NCBI GenBank assembly: GCA_000432275.1
Contig: HF995296.1
Span: 1-33,745, forward strand
Direction: 5' to 3'
Source: Proteobacteria bacterium CAG:495
GTDB taxonomy: Bacteria > Pseudomonadota > Alphaproteobacteria > RF32 > CAG-239
DNA length: 33,745 nt
How positions within the stretch are numbered: the stretch's first letter is position 1; the number at the start of each line of letters is the position of its first letter. Made by a program: the position numbers and the translations under genes. The notes under the pieces are model-generated. The model did no database searches. It saw nothing but the letters and a program-made list of their open reading frames with translations, and had not been told where the DNA came from. Positions 15,044 through 22,924 of the stretch are shown here, in pieces.

Positions 15044-17197
15044 ATGTTAAGACAGTATGAACTTGTTGATTTGGTAAAATCCTATGATCCGGACGCCGAT
15101 GAAGACGCTCTGAACAGAGCGTATGTCTTTGCAATGAAGAAACACGGGGCCCAGCTGCGGGCTTCCGGCGACCCGTATTATTCCCATCCCGTAGAAGTGG
15201 CCGGTATTCTGACAAAATTCAAGCTTGATTCCGCTTCCGTCATTGCCGGGCTTTTGCATGATACGGTTGAAGATACCGATACGACGGTAGAAGAAATCAA
15301 GTCTTTGTTCGGCGAGCAGGTGGCACAGATTGTTGACGGTCTTACCAAACTGGCGATGATTGAGCAAAAGTCCGTCAATAACAAGCAGGCTGAAAATTTC
15401 CGCAAGCTTTTGCTGGCAATGTCGGAAGATATCCGCGTTTTGTTGATTAAACTGGCTGACCGTCTGCATAACATGCGGACGTTACATTTTTTAAAAAGCC
15501 CGGAAAAGCGTGCGCGAATCGCCAAAGAGACATTAGATATCTATGCGCCGCTGGCAGAGCGCATCGGTATGCAGGAAGTAAAAAGCGAGTTGGAAGAAAT
15601 TGCTTTTGCGGAGTTGCATAAGGACGCTTACGAGTCAATCAAAGCGCGTTTGAATTTTTTACGTGAGCAAGGCAGCAATCTGGTACCGAAGATTATTGCC
15701 CGTCTGCAAAAAGACATGGAAGAAAACGGCATAAAGGCTTCGGTGTCCGGCCGAGAAAAGACGCCGTATTCCATTTGGCGCAAAATGCAGCAAAAAAACG
15801 CCTCGTTTGAACAATTGTCGGATATTATGGCTTTTCGGATTATTGTGGATGACGTTGCCTCCTGTTATCAGGCATTGGGAGTGGTTCACAGCAAATATCA
15901 TATGGTTCCGCGCCGATTTAAAGATTATATTTCGACTCCCAAGCCCAACGGTTACAAATCCATTCATACCGGCGTTATCGGGCCGGAAAACACCCGCATT
16001 GAGATTCAAATCCGCACGCAGGAAATGCACGAGGTTAACGAAAAGGGCGTGGCGGCGCACTGGGCTTATAAACAGGGGGAGAAAGTCGTTGGTAAAAAAT
16101 TCCGCTGGATTAGGGAACTGCTGGAAATTTTGGAGCAGGCATCCAATCCGGAAGAGTTTTTGGAAAACACCAAACTGGAAATGTATAACGACCAGGTTTT
16201 CTGCTTTACGCCTAAAGGCGATTTAATCGGTTTACCGGTCAATTCCACGCCGGTAGATTTTGCGTATGCGGTGCATTCGTCCGTGGGCGACACCTGTGTG
16301 GGAGCAAAAATCAACGGGGAAATCCGTCCGCTGCGGACGATTTTGCAGAACGGCGACCAAGTTGAAATTCTGACGTCCAAGGCGCAGCATCCTTCGACCG
16401 AATGGGATCGTTTCGTCGTGACGGGAAAGGCGAAAGCCGCCATCCGTCGTTATGTCCGGGCTTATAAGCGCGATCAGTTCATTACTCTCGGACAACAGCT
16501 GCTGGAACGGACATTTAAAGGCGAAAATCTGGAGTTCAGCGAAAAAGGGCTGGTGAACGTTTTGCCGAATTTCGAGGCGGAATCCATTGACGATATTTAT
16601 GCAAAAGTAGGCGAAGGCTTGGTAACGGCCTGGGATGTTCTGAAAGCGGTTTATCCGGGCTATAAGCAGTCTAAACTTGAGAAAGTGGTCAAGTCGCTGA
16701 AAGTTCCGGTGTTCAGCAAAAGCGTCAAGAAAGACAAGTCAAAAGCCGAACCTTTGAAAATAAAAGGTTTGATTCCCGGTATGGCGGTACATTTTGCCGG
16801 TTGCTGCCATCCTCTGCCGGGAGACCGGATTGTGGGAATCGTGACGACGGGAAAAGGCGTCGCGGTTCATAGAATCGACTGCAAGCTCTTGGAAAAGTTT
16901 GCGGACGAGCCGGAACGCTGGCTGGACATTTCCTGGGGGGATGCGGCAGACGATACGCCGCACGTCGGACGGCTGAAAGTGATGCTTGCCAACGAACCGG
17001 GTTCGTTGGGCGAGTTGTCCAACCTGATTGCGCGCAACAACGGCAATATTTCCAATTTGAACATCGTCAACCGGACGGTGAGTTATTTCGAGCTGATTGT
17101 CGATGTTGAGGTAAAAGACCTGAAACATCTTACTGATATTATTGCGGCCTTGAAAGCCAGCAAATTTGTATCATATGTATCTCGTTCGGTACAATAG
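15044..17197 (+). CDS. rsh: Bifunctional (p)ppGpp synthetase/hydrolase (RelA/SpoT, Rsh)
   Basis: It makes and degrades the alarmone (p)ppGpp. The 717 aa show the usual order: an HD hydrolase domain with His48 and the HDTVEDT motif (72-78); the synthetase domain with the conserved PNGYKSIHTGVIGP and EIQIRTQEMHEVNEKGVAAHW; a TGS domain (near residues 385-445, CFTPKGDLIGLP); a conserved Cys-rich stretch (HFAGCCHPLPGD); and a C-terminal ACT domain. The RFKD motif before YISTPKPNGY is the form found in bifunctional enzymes, not the EFDD form of RelA, and the HD residues are intact, so both activities are expected. It leads a cluster with the DUF2062 gene, acpS, lepB, rnc and era, linking stress signalling with lipid, secretion and RNA functions. 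Confidence 0.96.
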   Translation: MLRQYELVDLVKSYDPDADEDALNRAYVFAMKKHGAQLRASGDPYYSHPVEVAGILTKFKLDSASVIAGLLHDTVEDTDTTVEEIKSLFGEQVAQIVDGLTKLAMIEQKSVNNKQAENFRKLLLAMSEDIRVLLIKLADRLHNMRTLHFLKSPEKRARIAKETLDIYAPLAERIGMQEVKSELEEIAFAELHKDAYESIKARLNFLREQGSNLVPKIIARLQKDMEENGIKASVSGREKTPYSIWRKMQQKNASFEQLSDIMAFRIIVDDVASCYQALGVVHSKYHMVPRRFKDYISTPKPNGYKSIHTGVIGPENTRIEIQIRTQEMHEVNEKGVAAHWAYKQGEKVVGKKFRWIRELLEILEQASNPEEFLENTKLEMYNDQVFCFTPKGDLIGLPVNSTPVDFAYAVHSSVGDTCVGAKINGEIRPLRTILQNGDQVEILTSKAQHPSTEWDRFVVTGKAKAAIRRYVRAYKRDQFITLGQQLLERTFKGENLEFSEKGLVNVLPNFEAESIDDIYAKVGEGLVTAWDVLKAVYPGYKQSKLEKVVKSLKVPVFSKSVKKDKSKAEPLKIKGLIPGMAVHFAGCCHPLPGDRIVGIVTTGKGVAVHRIDCKLLEKFADEPERWLDISWGDAADDTPHVGRLKVMLANEPGSLGELSNLIARNNGNISNLNIVNRTVSYFELIVDVEVKDLKHLTDIIAALKASKFVSYVSRSVQ

Positions 17198-17227
17198 TTC
17201 GATATAGTTTTTTAGAGGAGAAAAAGT

Positions 17228-17824
17228 TTGTCCGCCCGCCGTTCTCAGGTTTCATGGACGACAAAGCTTAAAAGCCGGTTGTGGTCGCAGGAAGGCTGGA
17301 AGGCTTACGGCCGCGATTTGTTGCTGCGGTTGCGGCGGATGCCGGGAACGCCCCGTTCCATTGCCGCGGGAGTGGCTTGCGGCGTTGCGATATCCTTTAC
17401 GCCTTTTGTGGGTTTTCATTTGCTGCTGGCGGCTCTTACGGCCTGGATTATACGCGGCAATATTCTTGCCAGCGCTTTGGGGACGGCGGCAGGAAATCCG
17501 TGGACGTTTCCGTTTATCTGGCTGTCGGTTCTCTATACCGGACGCAGGATGTTGGGCGGCGATTATGCGCATTCGGTCCAGGTTGATTTTATTCATTTTT
17601 TTGAAAAAGCGACCAGAGCTCTGCTGCATTTTGATTTTGACTTGTTTTTTCAGGATATCTGGCCTATCTTATGGCCTATGATGGTAGGTTGTATTCCTTA
17701 CTACATTGCGGCATGGCTGGCGAGTTATTATCTGGTGAAGAAGGCTTTGGAGAAAATCGGCGGAAACGGCGGAAAAAAGTTGATACCGGAAACTGGCAAA
17801 AACACTGACGAAGGATTAAGTTAA
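17228..17824 (+). CDS. DUF2062 domain membrane protein
   Basis: A 198-aa membrane protein. The basic N-terminus (RRMPGTPRSIAAGVACGVAISFTPFVGFH) and the central GNILASALGTAAGNPWTFPFIW motif are the DUF2062 signature, with about three hydrophobic segments (residues ~45-75, ~85-105, ~150-175). Biochemical role unknown. The start is a TTG at 17228, supported by AGAGGAG at 17214-17220; no ATG lies nearby in frame. It is 30 nt after rsh and 2 nt before acpS, so co-transcription is likely. Its place between rsh and acpS recurs in alphaproteobacteria. Confidence 0.88.
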   Translation: MSARRSQVSWTTKLKSRLWSQEGWKAYGRDLLLRLRRMPGTPRSIAAGVACGVAISFTPFVGFHLLLAALTAWIIRGNILASALGTAAGNPWTFPFIWLSVLYTGRRMLGGDYAHSVQVDFIHFFEKATRALLHFDFDLFFQDIWPILWPMMVGCIPYYIAAWLASYYLVKKALEKIGGNGGKKLIPETGKNTDEGLS

Positions 17825-17826
17825 TT

Positions 17827-18228
17827 ATGATTATCGGACTTGGGACAGACATCGTCAATATTGAGCGGATAGCCAAAACGCTGCAAAAGTTTGACGAGCA
17901 TTTTCTGACCAAAATTTTTACGGCGGAGGAGCTTGAGGCAATTGCCGCCTGCGGAGACGGCGGTAATAAAAAGGCCTGTAAAGCGGCTAAGCTGTTTGCG
18001 GCAAAGGAAGCGGCGGTAAAGGCTTTGGGAACAGGTTTTAACGAGGGGATTTCCTGGCAGGAAATTTCAGTCGGTCACGATGCGCTGGGCAAACCGTTGC
18101 TGCATTTGACGGGAAAAGCCGGCAACCGGGCCGAGCTTTTGGCTGAGGGAAGAAACTATCGTTGCGCGGTTTCGCTGAGCGATGATTTTCCTTTTGCGCA
18201 AGCGGTTGTTATTATTGAAATTTTATAG
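17827..18228 (+). CDS. acpS: Holo-[acyl-carrier-protein] synthase
   Basis: It transfers 4'-phosphopantetheine from CoA to apo-ACP, activating fatty acid synthesis. At 133 aa it has the AcpS-type phosphopantetheinyl transferase signatures: GLGTDIVNIERI with the metal-binding Asp8, and KLFAAKEAAVKALGTG with the catalytic Glu near residue 61. The C-terminal NYRCAVSLSDD segment matches the HxSxSD-like end of the family. AAGGA lies inside the end of the DUF2062 gene and the start is 2 nt after that stop, so translation is coupled. Confidence 0.95.
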   Translation: MIIGLGTDIVNIERIAKTLQKFDEHFLTKIFTAEELEAIAACGDGGNKKACKAAKLFAAKEAAVKALGTGFNEGISWQEISVGHDALGKPLLHLTGKAGNRAELLAEGRNYRCAVSLSDDFPFAQAVVIIEIL

Positions 18229-18256
18229 TTGTGAAAAAATAAAAAATGTATATGAT
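18229..18256 (+). promoter_or_regulatory. Candidate promoter for lepB-rnc-era
   Basis: TTGTGA (18229-18234), a 16-bp spacer, TATGAT (18251-18256). A stem ACAGCAA (18258-18264)/TTGCTGT (18273-18279) follows at the predicted start of the RNA. Confidence 0.5.
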
Positions 18257-18299
18257 GACAGCAAATAAGAGATTGCTGTTAAACTAAATGAGGCTGTTG

Positions 18300-19028
18300 A
18301 TGGATAAAGAAGAAAGTTTTTGGGATACTATTAAAACAGTATTCTATGCAATTTTAATTGCAATTGTAATCAGAACGATTTGGTTTGAACCATTTAAAAT
18401 TCCATCGGGCTCAATGTATCCGACGCTGTATGTGGGAGATTATCTGTTTGTTTCCAAATATACCTACGGCTATTCCAAACATTCTCTGCCGTGGAGCCTG
18501 CCGTTGTTTGAAGGCAGAATTTGGGAAGACGAGCCGGAGCGCGGCGATGTTGTGGTGTTTAAATATCCGCAAGACAACAAGACGGACTTCATCAAACGGG
18601 TTATCGGTCTTCCGGGAGATAAAATCAAACTGGAGCGCGGTCGTCTTTTTATTAACGGAGAGATGGTTGAACGCGAGCAGGTCGAGGACTTTACCATTCG
18701 CAATGCTTACGGCAGCGCCGAGCGGTATCGTCAGTATATTGAGACGCTGCCCAACGGCAAAAAGCATCGTATTCTGGAATTGTCCGACCATGAGGCTCAT
18801 GACGATTTTAAGGAAATTGTGGTTCCTCAGGGAAATTATTTTATGATGGGTGACAACCGTGACCGTTCCGATGACAGCAGAGTGAACGTCGGTTTTGTTC
18901 CCGCCGAGAATTTGGTCGGCAAAGCACGTTTTCTGTTCTTCTCCCACAACGAGGATGAAGAATGGTACAAACCGTGGAGCTGGCCGAAGAAAATCCGGTG
19001 GGACAGGTTGTTTGATTCCATTTCATAA
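18300..19028 (+). CDS. lepB: Signal peptidase I
   Basis: It cleaves Sec and Tat signal peptides on the outer face of the inner membrane. From the start at 18300 the protein is 242 aa: a single N-terminal membrane helix (residues 11-28), then box B with the nucleophile Ser38 in PSGSMYPTL, the general base Lys99 in FIKRVIGLPGD, and the late MMGDNRDRSDDSR box E. It has only one membrane anchor, whereas E. coli LepB has two. ATG 18300 was chosen over ATG 18288 because GAGG (18290-18293) lies 6 nt before it and the upstream ATG has no SD. It begins the lepB-(small ORF)-rnc-era group. Confidence 0.96.
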   Translation: MDKEESFWDTIKTVFYAILIAIVIRTIWFEPFKIPSGSMYPTLYVGDYLFVSKYTYGYSKHSLPWSLPLFEGRIWEDEPERGDVVVFKYPQDNKTDFIKRVIGLPGDKIKLERGRLFINGEMVEREQVEDFTIRNAYGSAERYRQYIETLPNGKKHRILELSDHEAHDDFKEIVVPQGNYFMMGDNRDRSDDSRVNVGFVPAENLVGKARFLFFSHNEDEEWYKPWSWPKKIRWDRLFDSIS

Positions 19029-19054
19029 TTCAGAGCTTAACCGGAGGGCACTTA

Positions 19055-19174
19055 ATGCTGATTTTGCAGAATGAAAGTGTCCTTGCTTGTCTGTCGGCAG
19101 GTTTCGGCACTTTCGCTTTGAGTTTTATTGTCTGTTTTGCAGGGTTGAGTTTTTGCAGATATTTGATTAGGTAA
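19055..19174 (+). CDS. Unannotated 39-aa hydrophobic ORF between lepB and rnc
   Basis: The gap between lepB and rnc holds an ATG at 19055 with a strong SD, GGAGGG at 19043-19048, spaced 6 nt. The frame runs 39 codons to a TAA at 19172-19174, five bases before the rnc ATG. The product is a likely single-pass membrane peptide (hydrophobic from about residue 9 to 37, with four Cys and a basic RYLIR end). The spacing on both sides is that of a real operon gene. I know of no named gene at this place. It could instead be a leader that couples translation into rnc, whose own SD (GGTAAA) is weak. Confidence 0.5.
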   Translation: MLILQNESVLACLSAGFGTFALSFIVCFAGLSFCRYLIR

Positions 19175-19179
19175 AAAAC

Positions 19180-19827
19180 ATGGAAGAATTAAAAAAAATT
19201 CTCAAGCACGAGTTCAAAGACGAATCGCTGCTGAAAAAAGCATTGACGCACAGCAGCGTCAATTCGCATGTAGACGGAAACTATGAACGTCTGGAGTTTT
19301 TGGGCGACCGGGTGCTGGGGGTTTCCATCGCCTCGCTTTTATATCGTTTGTTTCCGGGGGAGCCGGAAGGCAGCCTGTCGCAAAGGTTTACCGGGCTGGT
19401 GTGCAAAGAGACGGTGGCAATGGTCGGCCGGACGCTGCGGCTGAATGAATTTATGGATGTGGCCAACCGGGAAATCAGGGACAACGAAAATGTGCTTTGT
19501 GACGTGTGCGAAGCTGTTATCGGCGCCATTTACATTGACGGCGGCGTTGAAGATGCCATTAAGTTTGTAAACAATCATTGGCGGGAATTGATTGACAAGA
19601 ACGTTGCACCCCCAAAAGATGCCAAGACCCAGCTTCAGGAAGTTGCCCATGTAAAGGGGTACGGAGCGCCGGTTTATAAAATGGTCGGGCGTACGGGCAG
19701 CGAGCATGAGCCGACGTTTTTCATTTCGGTCAGCCTTAAGGGCGTAGAAGACGCCATCGGCGAAGGGCGTAATAAAAAATTGGCGGAATTTGACGCGGCC
19801 GCCAAGATGTTGCAGAGAATTGAGTAA
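19180..19827 (+). CDS. rnc: Ribonuclease III
   Basis: It cleaves double-stranded RNA in rRNA precursors, mRNAs and sRNA duplexes. The 215-aa protein has the RNase III signature NYERLEFLGDRVLG (residues 34-47, with catalytic Glu39 and Asp43), and the second acidic pair in DVCEAVIGAIYIDGG near residues 109-120. A C-terminal double-stranded RNA-binding domain follows (about 150-215, DAKTQLQEVAHVKGYGAPVYKMVGR). It lies between lepB and era as in many proteobacteria, with 2 nt to era. In E. coli the order is the same and rnc autoregulates; nothing seen here proves that for this gene. Confidence 0.96.
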   Translation: MEELKKILKHEFKDESLLKKALTHSSVNSHVDGNYERLEFLGDRVLGVSIASLLYRLFPGEPEGSLSQRFTGLVCKETVAMVGRTLRLNEFMDVANREIRDNENVLCDVCEAVIGAIYIDGGVEDAIKFVNNHWRELIDKNVAPPKDAKTQLQEVAHVKGYGAPVYKMVGRTGSEHEPTFFISVSLKGVEDAIGEGRNKKLAEFDAAAKMLQRIE

Positions 19828-19829
19828 GA

Positions 19830-20759
19830 ATGGCAAATGAACGCGAAATAAATGTTTCTGACGAGATGCCGACCCGGTGCGGGTTTGTGGCGCTCATCGG
19901 TGCGCCTAATGCGGGAAAGTCGACGATTACAAATAACTTTGTCGGTTCCAAAGTTTCCATCGTTTCGCCGAAAGTCCAAACGACCCGTACTCTGGTCAAG
20001 GGTATAGGCATATACGAAAATACGCAGATTATCTTTATTGACACGCCGGGTATTTTTAAGCCGAAGCGCCGGTTAGACCGGGCAATGGTCGGCTCTGCCT
20101 GGGACGGGGTCGGCGATGCGGATATTACGGTATTGGTTGTTGACGCCAAGCGCGGTTTTGACGACGAGACCCGAAGCATTATTGCCAAGCTGAACAAAAA
20201 TAAGACAGAGGCCGTTTTGGTACTTAACAAAGTGGATTTGGTTCAAAAAGACAAGCTGCTGGGGCTGAGCGCCGCTTTGAATCAGGAGGGCCATTTTAAG
20301 GAGACTTTCTTCGTTTCGGCAGAGACCGGACAGTATATGGATGAGTTTTACAAATATTTGGCCGACAATCTTCCAATCAGTCCCTGGTATTATCCGGAAG
20401 AGCAGATGTCTGACATGCCGTTGAAGATGCTGGCGTCCGAGATTGTGCGGGAGAAATTGTTTTTGTTTCTGCATCAGGAGCTGCCCTATGCATTGACCGT
20501 TGAACCTGAGCTTTGGGAACGGCGGGACGACGGTTCAATTCGCGCCGAAATAACCATATATGTCGAAAGGGACAACCAAAAGGTAATCGTGTTGGGCAAA
20601 GGCGGTTCGATGATAAAACGCATCGGGCAGGCGGCTCGAAAAGAAATTGAAGAGCTGTTGGAAGAACGGGTGCATTTGTTTTTGTTTGTGAAGGTTCGCG
20701 AAAACTGGCAGGAAGATGTCGGGCGTTATGCCGCCTGGGGCTTGAATTTTAACGCTTGA
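19830..20759 (+). CDS. era: GTPase Era
   Basis: Era is an essential GTPase that binds the 3' end of 16S rRNA during 30S assembly. The 309 aa have G1 GAPNAGKST (24-32), the G2 region with TTRT, G3 DTPG (~71-74) and G4 NKVD (~131-134), then a C-terminal KH RNA-binding domain (GKGGSMIKRIGQAARKEIEELL near residues 255-280). The N-terminal dozen residues are an acidic extension. It starts 2 nt after rnc and ends the operon at a strong terminator. Confidence 0.96.
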   Translation: MANEREINVSDEMPTRCGFVALIGAPNAGKSTITNNFVGSKVSIVSPKVQTTRTLVKGIGIYENTQIIFIDTPGIFKPKRRLDRAMVGSAWDGVGDADITVLVVDAKRGFDDETRSIIAKLNKNKTEAVLVLNKVDLVQKDKLLGLSAALNQEGHFKETFFVSAETGQYMDEFYKYLADNLPISPWYYPEEQMSDMPLKMLASEIVREKLFLFLHQELPYALTVEPELWERRDDGSIRAEITIYVERDNQKVIVLGKGGSMIKRIGQAARKEIEELLEERVHLFLFVKVRENWQEDVGRYAAWGLNFNA

Positions 20760-20802
20760 AAATTAAATTAATCCGGTCACGTGCGGATTAATTTAATTTT
20801 TT
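20760..20802 (+). terminator. Intrinsic terminator after era
   Basis: A perfect 16-bp stem (20760-20775 with 20784-20799), loop GTCACGTG, and a T-run to 20802. It is directly abutted by the GGAG SD (20803-20806) of the next gene. Confidence 0.9.
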
Positions 20803-20814
20803 GGAGTAATATCA

Positions 20815-21201
20815 ATGAAAAAATTGTATATGTTTTTCGCCGCGGTTTTAATGTTGGCAGGGTGTGCCGCCAATCAAAATATGCCGGCGGAATACTGCGG
20901 TACGTTCAAAGGAACCCTTCCGGCTGCCAGCGGTCCGGGGATTGAAACGACAATTCAGCTGAACCGTGACTACAGTTTTCTGGAACAGGACGTTTATATC
21001 GGAGAAAAGGACGGCATATTCAACAGTCAGGGGTCTTATATGGTTAACGGCGACATCATAACCCTGAAGCCGGCCAACGGAGAAGTTTCGTATTACCGGG
21101 TTGAAAAAGACCAGCTTCGCCGCTTGGATATGATGAAGCGTCCGATTACAGGCGTTTTGGCAAATAATTATATTTTGAAAAAGACAGCCTGCTGCCGCTA
21201 G
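20815..21201 (+). CDS. Small putative lipoprotein, 128 aa
   Basis: The N-terminus is a type II signal peptide with lipobox LAGC; the Cys is at residue 17 and the following Ala-Ala would favour outer-membrane sorting. The mature domain (~110 aa) looks beta-rich, with alternating patterns (ETTIQLNRDYSFLEQDVYIGEKDGIFNSQG split by turns, MVNGDIITLKP). It resembles small NlpE- or META-like barrels in style, where a copper-resistance or heat-shock lipoprotein fold is possible; I do not make that call. It contains five cysteines in total, two at the very C-terminus (ACCR). The SD touches the era terminator. A terminator follows. Confidence 0.78.
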   Translation: MKKLYMFFAAVLMLAGCAANQNMPAEYCGTFKGTLPAASGPGIETTIQLNRDYSFLEQDVYIGEKDGIFNSQGSYMVNGDIITLKPANGEVSYYRVEKDQLRRLDMMKRPITGVLANNYILKKTACCR

Positions 21202-21216
21202 TTTGGTGCCGCTTAC

Positions 21217-21248
21217 AAAAAGCCCCTGTTGAAAAACGGGGCTTTTTT
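21217..21248 (+). terminator. Intrinsic terminator after the lipoprotein gene
   Basis: AAAAAGCCCC (21217-21226) pairs with GGGGCTTTTT (21238-21247), with an additional GTT/AAC inside the loop. Confidence 0.88.
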
Positions 21249-21265
21249 ATGTTTAACATCAAAAA

Positions 21266-21280
21266 TTAACCAAGTTTTAA
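21266..21280 (+). promoter_or_regulatory. CtrA-type binding box upstream of flgF
   Basis: TTAACCAAGTTTTAA is an exact TTAA-N7-TTAA, the full CtrA consensus, and its first half continues TTAACC as in the preferred TTAACCAT. It ends 4 bp before the sigma-54 -24 element. Similarity is by consensus only. Confidence 0.5.
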
Positions 21281-21284
21281 AAAT

Positions 21285-21300
21285 TGGCACGACTATTGCA
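21285..21300 (+). promoter_or_regulatory. Sigma-54 (RpoN) promoter of the flgFGAH operon
   Basis: TGGCACG (21285-21291), N4, TTGCA (21296-21300): an exact match to the -24/-12 consensus, with GG-N10-GC spacing. The start of RNA would fall near 21311, about 40 nt before flgF. Confidence 0.9.
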
Positions 21301-21350
21301 TAGGTAATGACAACAAGTTTTAGATTATCCAAACTATTGGGGAGAATATA

Positions 21351-22094
21351 ATGGATAATACAAATTATATCGCGTTGTCACGCCAGATGGCCTTGTGGAA
21401 GCAGATGGATATCGTTTCCAACAATATGGCAAATATGAATACATCAGGCTATAAACAAGACGATGTTTTGTTCAGTTCTTTTATGGTACAGACGCCGGAC
21501 GCTCAGGGGATAGGGCGCGCGCCACTGTATTTTACCGAAGATTTCGGCAGTTTTCAGGATTTTTCCGAAGGACCGATTGTTGAAACAGGCAATACTTTTG
21601 ATTTGGCGTTGAAGGGCGACGCTTTTTTCTGCGTTGATACCGACAGCGGCGAAAGATATACCCGGAAAGGCCAGTTTTCTTTGGATGCCGACGGAAAGCT
21701 GGTGACAAACGACGGTGCGGTGGTGCTCTCTGAAAACAACGAGCCGTTTTTCTTTGCTCCGGGAGAGAAGGAAATTTCCATAACCGAAAGCGGCGACGTA
21801 ATGACCGAAAACGGCGTTATCGGCCGGTTGAAACTGGCGAGTTTTGCCGATAACCAGAAATTGATGAAGGTTGCAGGAACAATGTTTGAGAATGTTTCCG
21901 GCAATGCCATGCAGGTGGGGCAGAATGATGCGATAGTGGTTCAGGGAGCGGTGGAAAAATCCAACGTTGAGCCGATTGTCGAGATGACCAGACTGGTTAA
22001 ACTGCAGCGGTCTTACGAGTATGTTCAACAGATGATTGATCAGGAACATGACCGGATTTCCAACACGATTACTACTTATGCGCAGCTGGCGTAA
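21351..22094 (+). CDS. flgF: Flagellar basal-body rod protein FlgF
   Basis: FlgF is a proximal rod subunit. The 247-aa protein has the N-terminal rod/hook motif (ALSRQMALWKQMDIVSNNMANMNTSGYK), the central D1 region with FDLALKGDAFF, and the C-terminal rod/hook helix (NVEPIVEMTRLVKLQRSYEYVQQMIDQEHD). It is distinguished from FlgG by length and by its place first in flgF-flgG. It is exported by the flagellar type III system, so it has no Sec signal. It is the first gene of the sigma-54 operon. Its SD is GGGGAGA (21339-21345), the GGGGA type shared by all four flg genes here. Confidence 0.95.
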   Translation: MDNTNYIALSRQMALWKQMDIVSNNMANMNTSGYKQDDVLFSSFMVQTPDAQGIGRAPLYFTEDFGSFQDFSEGPIVETGNTFDLALKGDAFFCVDTDSGERYTRKGQFSLDADGKLVTNDGAVVLSENNEPFFFAPGEKEISITESGDVMTENGVIGRLKLASFADNQKLMKVAGTMFENVSGNAMQVGQNDAIVVQGAVEKSNVEPIVEMTRLVKLQRSYEYVQQMIDQEHDRISNTITTYAQLA

Positions 22095-22115
22095 TTTTTA
22101 CAGGGGAATAAAAAT

Positions 22116-22904
22116 ATGAGATCTTTACAAATAGGCGCAACCGGAATGCTGGCTCAACAGACGAATGTTGACGTGATTTCCAACAACATCGCCAATATGA
22201 ACACTACGGCTTATACCAAAAGAAGAGCCGAATTTAACGACTTGCTGTATCAGAACATTATTCGTCCGGGCGCTGTTTCTACCGCGGATCAGACTGTGGT
22301 GCCCTCCGGCATTCAGCTTGGTTTGGGTGTCAGAACCGCGGCCGTTTACCGTATTACGGAAGGCGGCGGCCTGACGAAAACCGACAACAGTCTGGATTTG
22401 GCAATTCGCGGCAGAGGGTATTTTCAAATTGAACTGCCCGAGGGCAAAGGTACCGGCTATACCAGAGACGGCGCTTTTCAGAGAAACGGAGACGGCGTTA
22501 TCGTCACTCATGACGGCTACACCGTACAGCCGGAAATTACAATTCCGGACGATGCGGTTGAAATTTATGTTAACGCTTCCGGCGAAGTCTGGGTCAAGCA
22601 GGACGGCGAGACCGACGAAGTAAATGTCGGACAGCTGGAATTGGCGACTTTTCCGAACGAGGCCGGTTTGGAAGCAATCGGCAACAATATGTTTACGGAA
22701 ACTCAGGCGTCCGGTGCTCCGATTTTGGATAATCCGGATACGGAAGGCTTCGGTTCCATTTTGCAGGGGTATTTAATCACCTCTAACGTTAACGCGGTTA
22801 CCGAAATTACGGAACTGGTTTCCGCTCAGCGCGCATATGAGATGAACTCAAAGATTATTTCAACTTCGGATCAGATGTTGAGCACGATTAACCAATTGAA
22901 ATAG
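22116..22904 (+). CDS. flgG: Flagellar basal-body rod protein FlgG
   Basis: FlgG forms the distal rod. The 262 aa match the expected length almost exactly: an N-terminal MRSLQIGATGMLAQQTNVDVISNNIANMNTT-type motif (residues 1-31), the core GRGYFQIELPEG, and the C-terminal NVNAVTEITELVSAQRAYEMNSKIISTSDQML. SD GGGGAA (22103-22108) lies 7 nt before the ATG. It follows flgF by 21 nt. Confidence 0.97.
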   Translation: MRSLQIGATGMLAQQTNVDVISNNIANMNTTAYTKRRAEFNDLLYQNIIRPGAVSTADQTVVPSGIQLGLGVRTAAVYRITEGGGLTKTDNSLDLAIRGRGYFQIELPEGKGTGYTRDGAFQRNGDGVIVTHDGYTVQPEITIPDDAVEIYVNASGEVWVKQDGETDEVNVGQLELATFPNEAGLEAIGNNMFTETQASGAPILDNPDTEGFGSILQGYLITSNVNAVTEITELVSAQRAYEMNSKIISTSDQMLSTINQLK

Positions 22905-22924
22905 CTTTAGTTTGAAGGGGAAAA

